Shown here piece by piece: positions 29,194 to 38,636 of a stretch of DNA of 64,000 bases. Positions within the stretch are counted from its first letter, which is position 1. The number at the start of each line of letters is the position of its first letter. The stretch covers positions 242,697 to 306,696 of the forward strand of contig PASF01000013.1 of NCBI GenBank assembly GCA_002711845.1, written 5' to 3'. A program made the position numbers and the translations under genes. The stretch is from Gammaproteobacteria bacterium. GTDB taxonomy: Bacteria > Pseudomonadota > Gammaproteobacteria > Pseudomonadales > Pseudohongiellaceae. The notes beneath the pieces are model-generated. The model was not told where the DNA came from and made no database searches. It saw nothing but the letters and a program-made list of their open reading frames with translations.

Positions 29194-30066
29194 CTATCCG
29201 TCGATGTTGACACCGGTTGCCTGGTCGTCCAGCAGGGTCAGTTTCAGCAGGCGTACCTGTCTGCTGTCAGCATTCAGTACCGTGAACAGAAAGGGGCCGA
29301 TCGTCACAGTTTCGTCGCGCTCCGGGATATGTCTCAGGTGCTGGAGCACCAGTCCGCCTACGGTGTCAGCCTCGTCGTCGCTGAACTCGGTGCCAAAGTG
29401 CTCGTTGAATTCGTCGATCGGGGTCAGTGCCTTGACGATGTACTGGTTATCATCGAATTTTTTGATGTAGTTCTCGTCGTCAACATCATACTCGTCATCA
29501 ATTTCACCGACAATCTGCTCAAGAATGTCCTCAATGGTTACCAGACCGCAGGCGATACCGTATTCGTCAATCACCACCGCCATATGATTACGCGTCTCAC
29601 GGAACTCCTTGAGCAGCACATTGAGTCGTTTGCTTTCCGGCACACAGGTGGCGGGTCGCATGATGTCTTTCAGGTTGAAACGTTCGGCGTTGTCTGCCAG
29701 CGCCAGTGGCAACAGGTCCTTGGCCAGCAGGATGCCAATTACCTGATCCGGGTTATCACCGGTGACGGGAAAGCGTGAATGGGCCGCTTCAACCACGATA
29801 TCGAGAATTTCCTGCAGGCTCTGGCGAACCGATACGGTGACCATCTGCGAGCGCGGAATCATGATCTCGCGCACCTGCATCTGGGAAACCTGCAGTGCAC
29901 CTTCAATAATGCTCAGTGCTTCTGCGTCGAGAACCTGATCCTGCTCGGCGTTGCGCAACAGTGTCAGCAGACTCTTGGTGTCCGTCGGTTCGTCTGAAAA
30001 GGCCTGGACGATACGTTCCAGCCAGGAACGTTGTTTGGGCTCTGTACTCGGTGGTTCTTCAGTCAT
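29194..30066 (-). CDS. corC: CorC/YbeX-type CBS-domain protein
   Basis: A 290-residue cytoplasmic protein with two CBS domains (~68-190) beginning VREIMIPRSQMV, then an acidic linker and a C-terminal CorC_HlyC domain (~205-285). The family is linked to magnesium/cobalt efflux with CorA and, as YbeX, to ribosome or rRNA homeostasis with the neighbouring ybeY. It lies 51 bp downstream of ybeY on the same strand. The apolipoprotein N-acyltransferase gene lnt that normally follows corC is missing. Confidence 0.9.
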   Translation of the reverse strand: MTEEPPSTEPKQRSWLERIVQAFSDEPTDTKSLLTLLRNAEQDQVLDAEALSIIEGALQVSQMQVREIMIPRSQMVTVSVRQSLQEILDIVVEAAHSRFPVTGDNPDQVIGILLAKDLLPLALADNAERFNLKDIMRPATCVPESKRLNVLLKEFRETRNHMAVVIDEYGIACGLVTIEDILEQIVGEIDDEYDVDDENYIKKFDDNQYIVKALTPIDEFNEHFGTEFSDDEADTVGGLVLQHLRHIPERDETVTIGPFLFTVLNADSRQVRLLKLTLLDDQATGVNIDG

Positions 30067-30117
30067 GCCTGAAATGCTCTCCGGGGTTTGAATGTGAATG
30101 CCGAGGCCTGGCTGGCA

Positions 30118-30603
30118 TCAGTGGGTAAGATAGGGGTTGCTGAAACCCAGCTGGTCCAGTATCAGGATCTCCTGCGCTTCCATGTGCCGGGCATCGTCGT
30201 CGTCAATATGATCGTAGCCGCTCAAATGCAGAATGCCGTGCACAACCATGTGGGCCCAGTGTGCATCAGCGGTCTTGTTCTGCTCCTGCGCTTCGCGGCG
30301 GACCACTGCGGCACAAATCACCAGGTCGCCCAGCGGGATTTCGTCCAGCTGGGCCAGCATCATGTCGGGAAGATCGCAGCCAAACGATAACACATTGGTG
30401 GCGGATTCCTTGTCGCGATAGCGATGGTTAAGCTCAGCTGATTCACTGCTGTCCACGATACGGATGCTCAGGGACACGGGCCTGTCCGGCAGTGTCGGGG
30501 CGTGGACTGTGTTTAGCGTGGTTTCAGCCCAGTGGCGAAAGTGTTCGGCCCCGGGCAGGCTGTCCTCGCTGCTGTCATTGATCAGGTCAGTTATCACGGT
30601 CAT
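30118..30603 (-). CDS. ybeY: Endoribonuclease YbeY
   Basis: A 161-residue zinc metalloprotein acting in 16S rRNA 3' end maturation and ribosome quality control. The signature H122-x3-H126-x5-H132 (VHGILHLSGYDH) is complete and NHRYRDKESATNVLSF is the conserved upstream block. It overlaps the phoH-like gene by 17 bp, so the phoH-ybeY-corC genes form a coupled operon, as in E. coli ybeZYX. Confidence 0.95.
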   Translation of the reverse strand: MTVITDLINDSSEDSLPGAEHFRHWAETTLNTVHAPTLPDRPVSLSIRIVDSSESAELNHRYRDKESATNVLSFGCDLPDMMLAQLDEIPLGDLVICAAVVRREAQEQNKTADAHWAHMVVHGILHLSGYDHIDDDDARHMEAQEILILDQLGFSNPYLTH

Positions 30604-31639
30604 GGCTTGAACTGTTGTCGTGGTTCAGAGAGGTGATGGTGTTCTTGCGTTCATACTCATCGTAGGCCTCGACAATCTTCTGCACCAGCGAGTGGCGCAC
30701 GACATCCTTGGAATCAAAGAAACTGAACCCGATGCCTGCCACGTTGTGCAACACCTTCAAACCATGAACCAGACCTGAGCGTGTGCCCTTGGGCAGATCG
30801 ATCTGGGTCACATCGCCGGTAATGACGGCGGTTGAGCCAAAGCCGATTCGGGTCAGAAACATTTTCATCTGTGACACCGTGGTGTTCTGACTTTCATCGA
30901 GAATGATAAATGCGCCGTTTAGGGTTCGTCCGCGCATGTAGGCCAGGGGGGCCACTTCGATCACGTTTTTTTCGATCAGCCGGGTCACTTTCTCGAATCC
31001 GAGCATCTCGTAGAGCGCGTCATAAAGCGGCCGCAGATACGGGTCTATTTTCTGTGACAGATCGCCGGGCAGGAAGCCCAGTTTTTCACCGGCTTCAACG
31101 GCCGGGCGCACTAACAGTACCCGTTTGACCTTGTCCTGCAGCAACGCCTCGACAGCACAGGCGACCGCCAGGTATGTCTTGCCGGTGCCGGCGGGACCGA
31201 TACCAAAATTGATATCCAGTTGCCGGATGGATTCGACATACTGACGCTGGTGCTTGCCGCGAGGCTTGACCGAGCTCTGCGGGGTCTTGATCAGCACAGC
31301 CTTGAAATTGTCCTCGACCTCCTGCGCCGGGGCTGCATCGGGCCGGGCCGACGCGTCCGGCTGGAAGCCCGATTCCTTCAAGGTCAGGTGCACCATGTCA
31401 GGACTGATGACGGTGCCATCAGCCGTCGCCTGGTACAGCGAATCGAGCACGCGAACCCCCTCACTGACCGCAGGCGTGTCGCCGGAGAGCTGAAAGACAT
31501 TGCCGCGCTGACGGATCTCCAGGGTCAGTGACTTGGCAATCTGATGAATGTGTTCGTTGAGGTGCCCGCACAGATTGGCCAGACGAAGGGCATTCTCCGG
31601 TTCCAGGGTGAACTGTCGAGTCTGTTGTTCAGTAGCCAT
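30587..31639 (-). CDS. ybeZ: PhoH-like ATPase YbeZ
   Basis: A 350-residue P-loop ATPase of the PhoH family. Walker A is GPAGTGKT at 148-155, Walker B is FIILDESQNTT about 100 residues later, and TRIGFGSTAVITGD is sensor-like. An N-terminal ~120-residue RNA-binding-like region precedes the ATPase core. It works with YbeY in rRNA processing; helicase-like activity has been proposed. It starts the ybeZ-ybeY-corC operon, 127 bp downstream of miaB. Confidence 0.92.
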   Translation of the reverse strand: MATEQQTRQFTLEPENALRLANLCGHLNEHIHQIAKSLTLEIRQRGNVFQLSGDTPAVSEGVRVLDSLYQATADGTVISPDMVHLTLKESGFQPDASARPDAAPAQEVEDNFKAVLIKTPQSSVKPRGKHQRQYVESIRQLDINFGIGPAGTGKTYLAVACAVEALLQDKVKRVLLVRPAVEAGEKLGFLPGDLSQKIDPYLRPLYDALYEMLGFEKVTRLIEKNVIEVAPLAYMRGRTLNGAFIILDESQNTTVSQMKMFLTRIGFGSTAVITGDVTQIDLPKGTRSGLVHGLKVLHNVAGIGFSFFDSKDVVRHSLVQKIVEAYDEYERKNTITSLNHDNSSSHDRDN

Positions 31640-31765
31640 GTAGCTGGGGTCGTACCTCCGGTCAGTCTGGTGCGTGGGTGCGCGTGACAGACATGACTGT
31701 GCGTCAGAATTAAATGATATCAGCCAGTGTATGCTATCGGGCCGGTCAGTTCAGTATAGTGCAAG

Positions 31766-33109
31766 TTAAAGTTCACCCGCCAGTGAGTTGGGGAACGCTT
31801 CGATAATCTTCACATCAACAAAGGAGCCGGTCAGCGACGGATCGTCACAGCGGAAATTGACGACGCGATTGTTCTCCGTGCGCCCCTGCATCATGGCTTC
31901 GCCCCGCTTGGAGGCGCCACTGACCAGAATGCGCTGCGTGCTGCCCACCATCGCTTCACTGATGGCCGCGGCCTGGCGCAGAATCTGGGCCTGCAGCACG
32001 GCCAGGCGGTGCTTCTTTTCCTGCTCGCTGGTGTGATCGGGCAGGTCAGCGGCCGGCGTGCCGGGCCGCTGACTGTAAATGAAGCTGAATGAGTGATCAT
32101 AACCCACGTCAATGATCAGGTTCATGGTGTCCTCAAAGTCTTTCTGGGTCTCGCCGGGGAAACCGATGATGAAGTCTGAGGACATGCTGATATCAGGCCG
32201 TATGGCCTTCAGCTTGCGGATGATGGACTTGTATTCCAGCACTGTGTGGCCGCGTTTCATGGCGGCCAGAATGCGGTCTGAGCCGCTTTGCACGGGCAGG
32301 TGCAGATGGCTCACCAGTTCGGGCACCTGTCGGTACATCTCGACCAGTGGGGCATTGAATTCGACCGGATGCGAGGTGGTGAAGCGGATCCGGTCAATGC
32401 CCTCAATGGCTGCTATGTACTGCACCAGTGTGGCCATATTGACGATATCGCCGTCATGGCTGAGACCGCGGTAGGCGTTGACATTCTGGCCCAGCAGGTT
32501 GATTTCTCGGACACCCTGGCTGGCCAGGTGGACCGCCTCGGCAAGGACATCGTCCAGCGGGCGACTGACTTCCTCGCCACGGGTATAGGGGACAACACAG
32601 AAGGAGCAATACTTACTGCAGCCTTCCATGATGGTGAGGAAAGCCTCGCAGCTTGATGCCTTGGGCTCGGGTAACCGGTCAAACTTTTCAATTTCCGGGA
32701 AGCTGATGTCCACCACCGGGCCTTTGCCACCAGAGGCGTTAAGCATGTCGGGCAATTTATGCAAGGTCTGCGGGCCGAACACCACATCGACATAAGGTGC
32801 GCGCTTGCCGATGGCGGCGCCTTCCTGACTGGCCACACAGCCCCCGACGGCGATCTTGACGCCCGGTCGTGCCTCTTTCAGCGCCCGCCAGCGCCCCAGT
32901 TGATGAAAAACCTTCTCCTGGGCTTTTTCCCGGATCGAGCAGGTATTGAGCAGCAGAATATCTGCCTCTTCCGGTGTATCAACCAGGTCGGCCTGCTGCG
33001 ATTCGCGCAGCAGATCCAGCATGCGCGACGAATCATATTCATTCATCTGGCAGCCATGCGTCTTGATATAGACTTTTTTGCGCGGTGCGGTCTGGTCAAT
33101 GGGGTTCAT
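31766..33109 (-). CDS. miaB: tRNA-2-methylthio-N6-dimethylallyladenosine synthase MiaB
   Basis: A ~447-residue radical-SAM methylthiotransferase that converts i6A37 to ms2i6A37 in tRNAs reading U-starting codons. The auxiliary Fe-S cysteines are C20, C57 and C91 ([29 protein letters not shown]), and the radical-SAM CxxxCxxC is C164/C168/C171 ([11 protein letters not shown]). A TRAM domain closes the protein. The start is uncertain between the ATG at 33109 and one six codons upstream (33127); neither has a clear ribosome-binding site. Divergent from the DUF1820 gene. Confidence 0.95.
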   Translation of the reverse strand: MNPIDQTAPRKKVYIKTHGCQMNEYDSSRMLDLLRESQQADLVDTPEEADILLLNTCSIREKAQEKVFHQLGRWRALKEARPGVKIAVGGCVASQEGAAIGKRAPYVDVVFGPQTLHKLPDMLNASGGKGPVVDISFPEIEKFDRLPEPKASSCEAFLTIMEGCSKYCSFCVVPYTRGEEVSRPLDDVLAEAVHLASQGVREINLLGQNVNAYRGLSHDGDIVNMATLVQYIAAIEGIDRIRFTTSHPVEFNAPLVEMYRQVPELVSHLHLPVQSGSDRILAAMKRGHTVLEYKSIIRKLKAIRPDISMSSDFIIGFPGETQKDFEDTMNLIIDVGYDHSFSFIYSQRPGTPAADLPDHTSEQEKKHRLAVLQAQILRQAAAISEAMVGSTQRILVSGASKRGEAMMQGRTENNRVVNFRCDDPSLTGSFVDVKIIEAFPNSLAGEL

Positions 33110-33275
33110 AGCTAATCCGGAAAACATCGAAAAGCCGCGGATTATAACAGCAAATTGCCCCGGATGCTGTATCTGAAGGGGCGGTTTGAGCTACAATACC
33201 CGGTCACCGATCACCACAAGCGCAAACGGTTAATTACCCTCCACGACGCAAAGACGCAAAAGAGTACTCAGCAGC

Positions 33276-33608
33276 ATGGCCAGTCGCCAGGAAATCTACC
33301 GCATTACCTTCCTCAACAAAGGCAAAGTCTACGAAGTCTTTGCCCGTCAGGTTTATCAAAGTGAGCTGTATGGCTTCATTGAGGTGGAAGAATTCCTGTT
33401 TGACGAGCGCAGCCAGATGGTGGTTGATCCCAGCGAAGAAAAGCTGAAAATGGAGTTTCAGGACGTCAAGCGCAGCTTTATCCCGCTGCAGGCGATCCTG
33501 CGAATTGACGAAGTCGAAAAGACCGGCGTGGCGAAAATCTCCAGCGGCGACAATATCATGCCATTTCCCGTGCCCGGGTTTGGCACCAGAAACCACAGCG
33601 ACACCTGA
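33276..33608 (+). CDS. DUF1820 family protein
   Basis: A 110-residue protein matching the gammaproteobacterial DUF1820 family, with YRITFLNKGKVYEVFARQV at the start, GFIEVEEFLFDE and LKMEFQDVKRSFIPLQAILRIDEV. It has no membrane segment and no known function. The family is regularly found near miaB/ybeZ in Pseudomonas-like genomes, and here it is divergent from miaB. Its stop codon lies in the left arm of a 14-bp inverted repeat. Confidence 0.82.
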   Translation: MASRQEIYRITFLNKGKVYEVFARQVYQSELYGFIEVEEFLFDERSQMVVDPSEEKLKMEFQDVKRSFIPLQAILRIDEVEKTGVAKISSGDNIMPFPVPGFGTRNHSDT

Positions 33609-33726
33609 AACGCTCCCGAGAAAGCCATTGCTTCGTTAAAAGCCCGCTTAAAATGCTCATTTACTTCTCGTAAACTCCGCTTTTGCGCGTGCTTTTGCCT
33701 CGCACTGGCATCCTCGGGAGCGTTTC
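33607..33726. repeat. 120-bp element bounded by 14-bp perfect inverted repeats
   Basis: GAAACGCTCCCGAG (33607-33620) is repeated as its exact reverse complement at 33713-33726, enclosing 92 bp. The left arm overlaps the DUF1820 stop codon. The bounded form in an intergenic gap suggests a palindromic dispersed repeat (MITE or REP-like). Only one copy is in this window. Confidence 0.6.
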
Positions 33727-33734
33727 CGTAATTT

Positions 33735-33754
33735 TCTGGTATCTGGTATCTGGT
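33735..33754 (+). repeat. Short 7-bp tandem repeat (ATCTGGT-like)
   Basis: Three near-identical 7-bp units of TCTGGTA type follow one another just after the inverted-repeat element. This is a simple microrepeat with no clear role. Confidence 0.5.
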
Positions 33755-33764
33755 TTCTGATCCT

Positions 33765-33801
33765 GTTGTTAAGTTTGGGTTCAGGAGGAGTGTTCTATAA
33801 A
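33765..33801 (+). promoter_or_regulatory. Possible response-regulator box and -10 upstream of the basic exported protein
   Basis: TGTTGTTAAGTTTGGGTCAG (33765-33784) is followed 11 nt later by TATAAA (33796-33801). Nearly the same 20-mer precedes the exported protein gene at 39826. The arrangement resembles an activator box taking the place of a -35 element. Confidence 0.35.
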
Positions 33802-33837
33802 CAATGCTGAGACATTTGTATTGTGGAGGAACAGCTC

Positions 33838-34353
33838 ATGAGCATGAAGAAGCCCCTGATAATCGCAGCCACGCTGGTCGCGGCGCTGGGTGCGAGCCAC
33901 GTATTCGCTGATCATGACCGCCGGGTGGTGGTTCGCGAAACGCACTATTCAGCACCTGTGTTGACCTATCATAGCGGTCCCGTGTCCGTGTATGTCGGGC
34001 CCTCGCACACCACCCGGATGATTACTACCTCACATCGTCACGACTCTCACCGTTACCGATATGGCCATAAATTCTCTGGGCCAGGTGATGCGCCGTACGG
34101 CAAAGCCCGCGGCTATCATGGGCGCAACTACAGAGACGATCACAGGCAACACGACAGATACGACAAAAAGCGCTACTACGGCGGCTTTGAACGTGCCTAC
34201 CAGGGCCGTTACCATGGGGACCATGGGCCGTCTCGCGGTAGTTGGTCGCGTGATCGCCGGGAGGTGATATACGTCAACAAGGATGCGCGCAAACATTCCA
34301 ACTATCGTCGGGTTGAGCGCAACAGTGTGGTGATTCGGGAGCGCCGCCGATAA
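33838..34353 (+). CDS. Exported His/Arg/Tyr-rich basic protein, function unknown
   Basis: A 171-residue protein with a clear signal peptide (KKPLIIAATLVAALGASHVFA, cut near residue 23). The mature part is unusually rich in H, R, Y and G, as in RHDSHRYRYGHKF and DHRQHDRYDKKRYYGG, and ends RVERNSVVIRERRR. It is strongly basic and low in complexity, so it could bind metal, nucleic acid or envelope polyanions, but I recognise no domain. The ATG follows GGAGGA by 7 nt; GTG at 33823 is in frame but lies before that site. A motif upstream is shared with the gene at 39826. Confidence 0.75.
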   Translation: MSMKKPLIIAATLVAALGASHVFADHDRRVVVRETHYSAPVLTYHSGPVSVYVGPSHTTRMITTSHRHDSHRYRYGHKFSGPGDAPYGKARGYHGRNYRDDHRQHDRYDKKRYYGGFERAYQGRYHGDHGPSRGSWSRDRREVIYVNKDARKHSNYRRVERNSVVIRERRR

Positions 34354-34389
34354 CATCGCCGACATCTCCCGAGCTTTCCGCAGTATGGC

Positions 34390-35664
34390 TTATTGTTCCA
34401 GTGTGGCGAGCTCAACGCACAAAACAAATACCTGCATGGCCTCGTCGATTTCGCTCAGGCTGGGGAACGATGGGGCGAGTCGGATATTGGTGTTGGCCGG
34501 GTCGTTCTTGTAGGGCCAGGTTGAGCCGGCCGGGGTTAACTTGACGCCGGCCCCTGCGCACAGCTTGACGACCTTGTCTGCCAGTCCGGGCTGGGTGTCG
34601 AACAGGATGAAGTACCCGCCAGCAGGGCGGGTCCAGGTTCCCAGTGGCTCACCGTTATGCGTCTTGCCTGCCAGGCCCTCTTCCAGGTGCTTGAGCACCA
34701 ATTCAAACTTGGGTTGCAATATTTCCCGGTGCGACTGCATCAGCGTGCGCAGGGTTGGCATGTCCTTCAGGAAGCGCATATGGCGTAGCTGATTGACTTT
34801 GTCAGGGCCAATGGTGGCGATGCCGAGCAGGTCAACAAAACCGGCGATATTGCTCTCCGAGCTGGCCATAAAGGAAATGCCGGCACCGGCAAAGGTTATC
34901 TTGGACGTTGAGCCAATGACCACGGCATTGTCCAGCGTGCCGTACCGCTCGCTCAGAGCCAGCAGGTTGGCCAGCTCCGGCGGATTTTCAACCAGGTGGT
35001 GTTCCGCGTAGGCGTTGTCCCAGATGATGCGAAAATTGGCGCCGGCGATTTTGCCCAGCTGCGCAAATCGCTCCACAACCTCGTCAGAATAGACCACACC
35101 GTTGGGGTTCGCGTATTTGGGCACACACCAGATGCCCTTTATTAACGGGTCAGCACGCAACAGGGATTCCACCTGGTCCATGTCCGGCCCGTTGTTGTCC
35201 ATGGCCACCGGAATCATCTCGATACCCAGTGTCTCGCAAATGCTGAAGTGACGGTCATAACCGGGCGCCGGACACAGAAACTTTATTCTGCTGCTGCCAG
35301 CCTCGTCGCGCCATGGGCTGGCGTTAGCATTGACGCCATGGAAAAAGGCGTTGGTCACCACCTGGTACATCAGCTGCAGGGAGCTGTTACCGCCTACCAG
35401 TACCTGGGATGGTCTGGCGCCCAGATAAGCAGCAGCAAACTCGCGCGCTTCCGGAATCCCCAGGGCGCCACCGTAATTGCGTGCATCGCTGCCATCGGCA
35501 CAGGCATAGTTGCCTTGCAAAATACCATCCAGCGCATCACTCAGGGCAAGCTGGGCAGTGGCAGGTTTGCCACGCGTCAGGTCCAGGTTGAGTTTCTTCG
35601 CCTGAATTTGTTGATACCGGTCTGTCAGATTCTGATGATGGGCCTGTACGTCGTTGGTGCTCAA
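34390..35664 (-). CDS. Class I/II PLP aminotransferase, type Ic aspartate aminotransferase family
   Basis: A 424-residue fold-type I enzyme. LDLTRGKPATAQLALS, ARNYGGALGIPEAREFAA and VGGNSSLQLMYQ are blocks of the family once named MocR-like/alanine-glyoxylate aminotransferase and later shown in Corynebacterium to be aspartate aminotransferase (type Ic, PF12897). The PLP lysine is in GSTSKITFAGAG. It most likely exchanges the amino group between aspartate and 2-oxoglutarate, but this is inferred from family. It is a single gene convergent with the basic exported protein gene. Confidence 0.85.
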   Translation of the reverse strand: MSTNDVQAHHQNLTDRYQQIQAKKLNLDLTRGKPATAQLALSDALDGILQGNYACADGSDARNYGGALGIPEAREFAAAYLGARPSQVLVGGNSSLQLMYQVVTNAFFHGVNANASPWRDEAGSSRIKFLCPAPGYDRHFSICETLGIEMIPVAMDNNGPDMDQVESLLRADPLIKGIWCVPKYANPNGVVYSDEVVERFAQLGKIAGANFRIIWDNAYAEHHLVENPPELANLLALSERYGTLDNAVVIGSTSKITFAGAGISFMASSESNIAGFVDLLGIATIGPDKVNQLRHMRFLKDMPTLRTLMQSHREILQPKFELVLKHLEEGLAGKTHNGEPLGTWTRPAGGYFILFDTQPGLADKVVKLCAGAGVKLTPAGSTWPYKNDPANTNIRLAPSFPSLSEIDEAMQVFVLCVELATLEQ

Positions 35665-35805
35665 GAATAACTCCTTACTGACTCTCGCGGCGCAAACAAT
35701 GGCCCGCGGAGGCTTCTCGCTGAGATAGGGACGGATTGAAGTTTTCGGCTTACGGCTGCTATTTTACAGTATACTCGCGCCAAACTCGATCTACAGGCCA
35801 GATAC

Positions 35806-36846
35806 ATGCACGAAACGCCATTGTCATCCCCATCGCTAACGCATCCCTATGAACTGTTGGGCCCCGATCAGGTGCTGGACGCGGTGGAGAGCCTGGGGCT
35901 GGACACCACCGCACGCGTGTTTGGTCTCAACAGCTACGAGAACCGGGTCTACCAGATCGGGCTGGGGTCAGGCGAGTATGTGGTAGCCAAATTTTATCGG
36001 CCAGAGCGCTGGAGCAATGAGCAGATACTGGAGGAGCACAGTTTTGCCCAGGAACTGGCCGACCTGGATATCCCCGTAGTACCGCCGATGTGGATCAGTC
36101 CCGGCGACGGATTACCTGAGCAAACCCTGCACAACTTTACCTGCGGTGAGCAGAATTTTCGTTTTGCTCTGTTCCCGCGACTGGCGGGCAGGGCGCCGGA
36201 GCTCGACAATCCTGACAATCTGCTGGTCATGGGACGGTTTCTGGGTCGTGTGCATCTGGCCGGCGCGCAGCGCCCGTTCAGACACCGGGTTGCGCTGAGC
36301 ACGGAGCGGTTCGCCATTGCCAGCCGCGAGTTTCTGCTGGCCAATGATTTCCTTCCGTCATCGCTACTGCCGGCCTATGAAAGCCTTAGCCGTGACCTGA
36401 TAGACAAGCTGCTGCCGGTTTTTGCGCGGGCGCAGGACTGCCGTATTCTGCGCCTGCATGGCGACTGTCATCCCGGCAATATTCTGTGGCGTGAGGAACG
36501 GCCGCATTTTGTTGACTTCGACGATGCCATGAGCGGGCCGGCGATTCAGGACCTGTGGATGATGTTGGCGGGTGATCGAGACCAGCAACAAGGTCAGCTG
36601 CTGGAGATTATTGAAGGTTATGAGGAGTTCTATGACTTCGATGCGCGTGAGCTGGCGTTGATTGAGCCGCTGCGGACCCTGCGCATCATGCACTACAGTG
36701 CCTGGCTGGCGCGGCGCTGGCAGGATCCGGCGTTTCCGCACAGCTTTCCGTGGTTCAACACCGAGCGTTACTGGGCGGAACATATACTGGAGTTGCGCGA
36801 GCAGATGTCCGCCCTTGACGAACCCCTGTTGCGTCTGTACCCCTGA
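35806..36846 (+). CDS. srkA: Stress response kinase A (YihE family)
   Basis: A 346-residue APH/choline-kinase-fold Ser/Thr kinase. The catalytic loop is HGDCHPGNILW (D220, N225) and the metal aspartate lies in DFDDAMSG (~237-244). In E. coli SrkA (YihE) protects against stress-induced death and acts against MazF toxicity, and it is often encoded beside dsbA. Here a thioredoxin-like gene lies downstream on the opposite strand, a comparable redox setting. A TATACT -10-like element lies ~30 nt before the ATG. Confidence 0.92.
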   Translation: MHETPLSSPSLTHPYELLGPDQVLDAVESLGLDTTARVFGLNSYENRVYQIGLGSGEYVVAKFYRPERWSNEQILEEHSFAQELADLDIPVVPPMWISPGDGLPEQTLHNFTCGEQNFRFALFPRLAGRAPELDNPDNLLVMGRFLGRVHLAGAQRPFRHRVALSTERFAIASREFLLANDFLPSSLLPAYESLSRDLIDKLLPVFARAQDCRILRLHGDCHPGNILWREERPHFVDFDDAMSGPAIQDLWMMLAGDRDQQQGQLLEIIEGYEEFYDFDARELALIEPLRTLRIMHYSAWLARRWQDPAFPHSFPWFNTERYWAEHILELREQMSALDEPLLRLYP

Positions 36847-36853
36847 GTCGGTC

Positions 36854-37375
36854 TCATTCAGCGAGCAGCGGCACCAATGCCTGTTCGAGCAGTTCGGTGT
36901 CGCCTTCACGAAAGCCCTTGTGCACTTTGCGGATCATGCCGTCGCGATCGATCAGGAACGACGTGGGCATGCCCACCACGCGGTACTGATCCATCACCTC
37001 GGCGGTGGCATCCAGTACCACGGAGTAGGCCAGCGGCACTTCCAGGTCTTCCAGAAACTCGGTGGCGTCCTCCACCGGGTCGTCAATGGTGATGGCGACC
37101 ACTTCAAAACCCTGGTCCCGATACTGTTCGTACAGGCCATTGATCTGCGGCAATGAGCGCAGGCATGGCAGGCACCAGGAAGCCCAGAAATCGACGTAAA
37201 CGACCTTGCCCTGCAGTTCGCTGAGCTGCACTGTGCTGTCTGAAGGGCGCACACCCGGCAGCGTGAAGTCCGGTGCCGGCTGGCCTTCTTCGACAGCAAC
37301 CGCCTGTCCCCAGGCCAGCATCAACACACTGCCAGTGAGCAGGGCGCAGCAGATTGAACGATAAAAAGCAGTCAT
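36854..37375 (-). CDS. TlpA/ResA-like exported thioredoxin
   Basis: A 173-residue protein with a signal peptide or membrane anchor (~8-27) and a periplasmic thioredoxin fold. The redox motif is WASWCLPC (C68, C71), and GMPTSFLIDRDG holds the cis-proline region. Proteins of this kind reduce disulfides for cytochrome c maturation or other periplasmic targets; no ccm genes are nearby, so the client is unknown. The start is the ATG at 37375; the open frame before it is Cys/Arg-rich and not family-like. It is convergent with srkA, 7 bp apart. Confidence 0.86.
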   Translation of the reverse strand: MTAFYRSICCALLTGSVLMLAWGQAVAVEEGQPAPDFTLPGVRPSDSTVQLSELQGKVVYVDFWASWCLPCLRSLPQINGLYEQYRDQGFEVVAITIDDPVEDATEFLEDLEVPLAYSVVLDATAEVMDQYRVVGMPTSFLIDRDGMIRKVHKGFREGDTELLEQALVPLLAE

Positions 37376-37433
37376 GATGGTCCTCTTGGCAGGGGTGCTG
37401 TGCGGGCAGCAACCTCTATTGGGGTTGTTCGAA

Positions 37434-38636
37434 TTACACTGCCGCCTGCGGGACATCGGCGAAACTCTGCATCAGTTCCCGCCAACGCTGGCGCCGCAAT
37501 TTCAGCTGGTAACGCACCTCACGGTAGCTATCGCGTAGTGCGATTTTTTCCCATTTTTCGTGAAGCTGATCGTGAATCTCACTGGATTTGGCCGCGTACC
37601 ACTGCTGGCGATGTTTGGCCCACAGATCCAGCGTCTGTTTCAATTGCTCATACTCGTCTTCCAGGCGCGCCCGCAAGGTGTCCGCATTGACCAGTCGGTC
37701 GCATCGCTCTGTGGCCTTGCGGTATTGCATTTCCAGTCGTGCAGTCTCAATGCTGAGCGGCGAGACGCGTTTCAGATCACTGGTCAGGCCGACCCATTCA
37801 CAGCTACGGATCAGCCATTTGGTCGGATCGTAGTGCCACCAGCGGATGCCATTGCGGTAGTCCCACTGAAAGGTGTGATGGTAGTTGTGGTAGCCCTCAC
37901 CATAGGTCAGCAGCGCAATCACAGGGTTATCACGTGCCGAGCTTTTTTCGCTGAACGTCTGTTTGCCCCACATATGCGCCAGTGAATTGATCAGGTAGGT
38001 GACGTGCTGGCTGAGCACCAGCCGCAGCAGGCCGCCCAGCAAAATACCGGCGATGATGTTGCCGCCCAGGAAGCCCAGGAACGCAGGCACCGCGATATTC
38101 ATGAACAGCACCAGGGCCAGGTAGTGTTTGTGTTGCCATTGCAAAATGGGGTCTTTCTGCAAGTCCTTGATATTGGAAAAATCCTGCGAGCTGCTGGGGT
38201 AGTGGCGCAGTATCCATCCGATGTGCGAGAACCAGAAACCCCGACCGGCGGAGTAGGGGTCCCTGTCGTTGTTGTCAACAAACGCGTGGTGACGGCGATG
38301 GTCAGACGCCCAGTTGAAAACGTCATTCTGCAATGCGCAGGCCCCGCCCAGCGCGAACAGGAAGCGCAGCGCCGGGTGCGCCTTGTAGGCCTTGTGCGAC
38401 CAGAGTCGATGGTAGCCGGCGGTGATGGAAATACCGCAGAAACCCATCATCAGGACAAAGACCAGCCAGTCATAGGCGCTGTACCCGTACGTGAAGCCAT
38501 ACCAGGGAACCAGGGTGACCGCGAACAATGGCGTCAGCGTAAACAGGATCATATTGGTCCAGTTGATGGGCGCATGATCCCAGTCGGCGGAGTTTGACGA
38601 CGCTGGCGAGTTTTGTGATGAAGGTTGACCGGTCAA
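37434..38636 (-). CDS. Acyl-lipid/acyl-CoA delta-9-type fatty acid desaturase
   Basis: A 400-residue membrane di-iron desaturase. The three histidine boxes are complete: HRLWSH (76-81), DHRRHH (112-117) and HNYHH (~255). Four membrane segments flank them. It introduces a double bond into long saturated acyl chains and so adjusts membrane fluidity. The C-terminal ~130 residues form a charged helical extension found in several bacterial members. The TTG start at 38636 has a perfect AGGAGG 9 nt upstream; an ATG 20 codons earlier (38696) has none as good. Confidence 0.9.
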   Translation of the reverse strand: MTGQPSSQNSPASSNSADWDHAPINWTNMILFTLTPLFAVTLVPWYGFTYGYSAYDWLVFVLMMGFCGISITAGYHRLWSHKAYKAHPALRFLFALGGACALQNDVFNWASDHRRHHAFVDNNDRDPYSAGRGFWFSHIGWILRHYPSSSQDFSNIKDLQKDPILQWQHKHYLALVLFMNIAVPAFLGFLGGNIIAGILLGGLLRLVLSQHVTYLINSLAHMWGKQTFSEKSSARDNPVIALLTYGEGYHNYHHTFQWDYRNGIRWWHYDPTKWLIRSCEWVGLTSDLKRVSPLSIETARLEMQYRKATERCDRLVNADTLRARLEDEYEQLKQTLDLWAKHRQQWYAAKSSEIHDQLHEKWEKIALRDSYREVRYQLKLRRQRWRELMQSFADVPQAAV

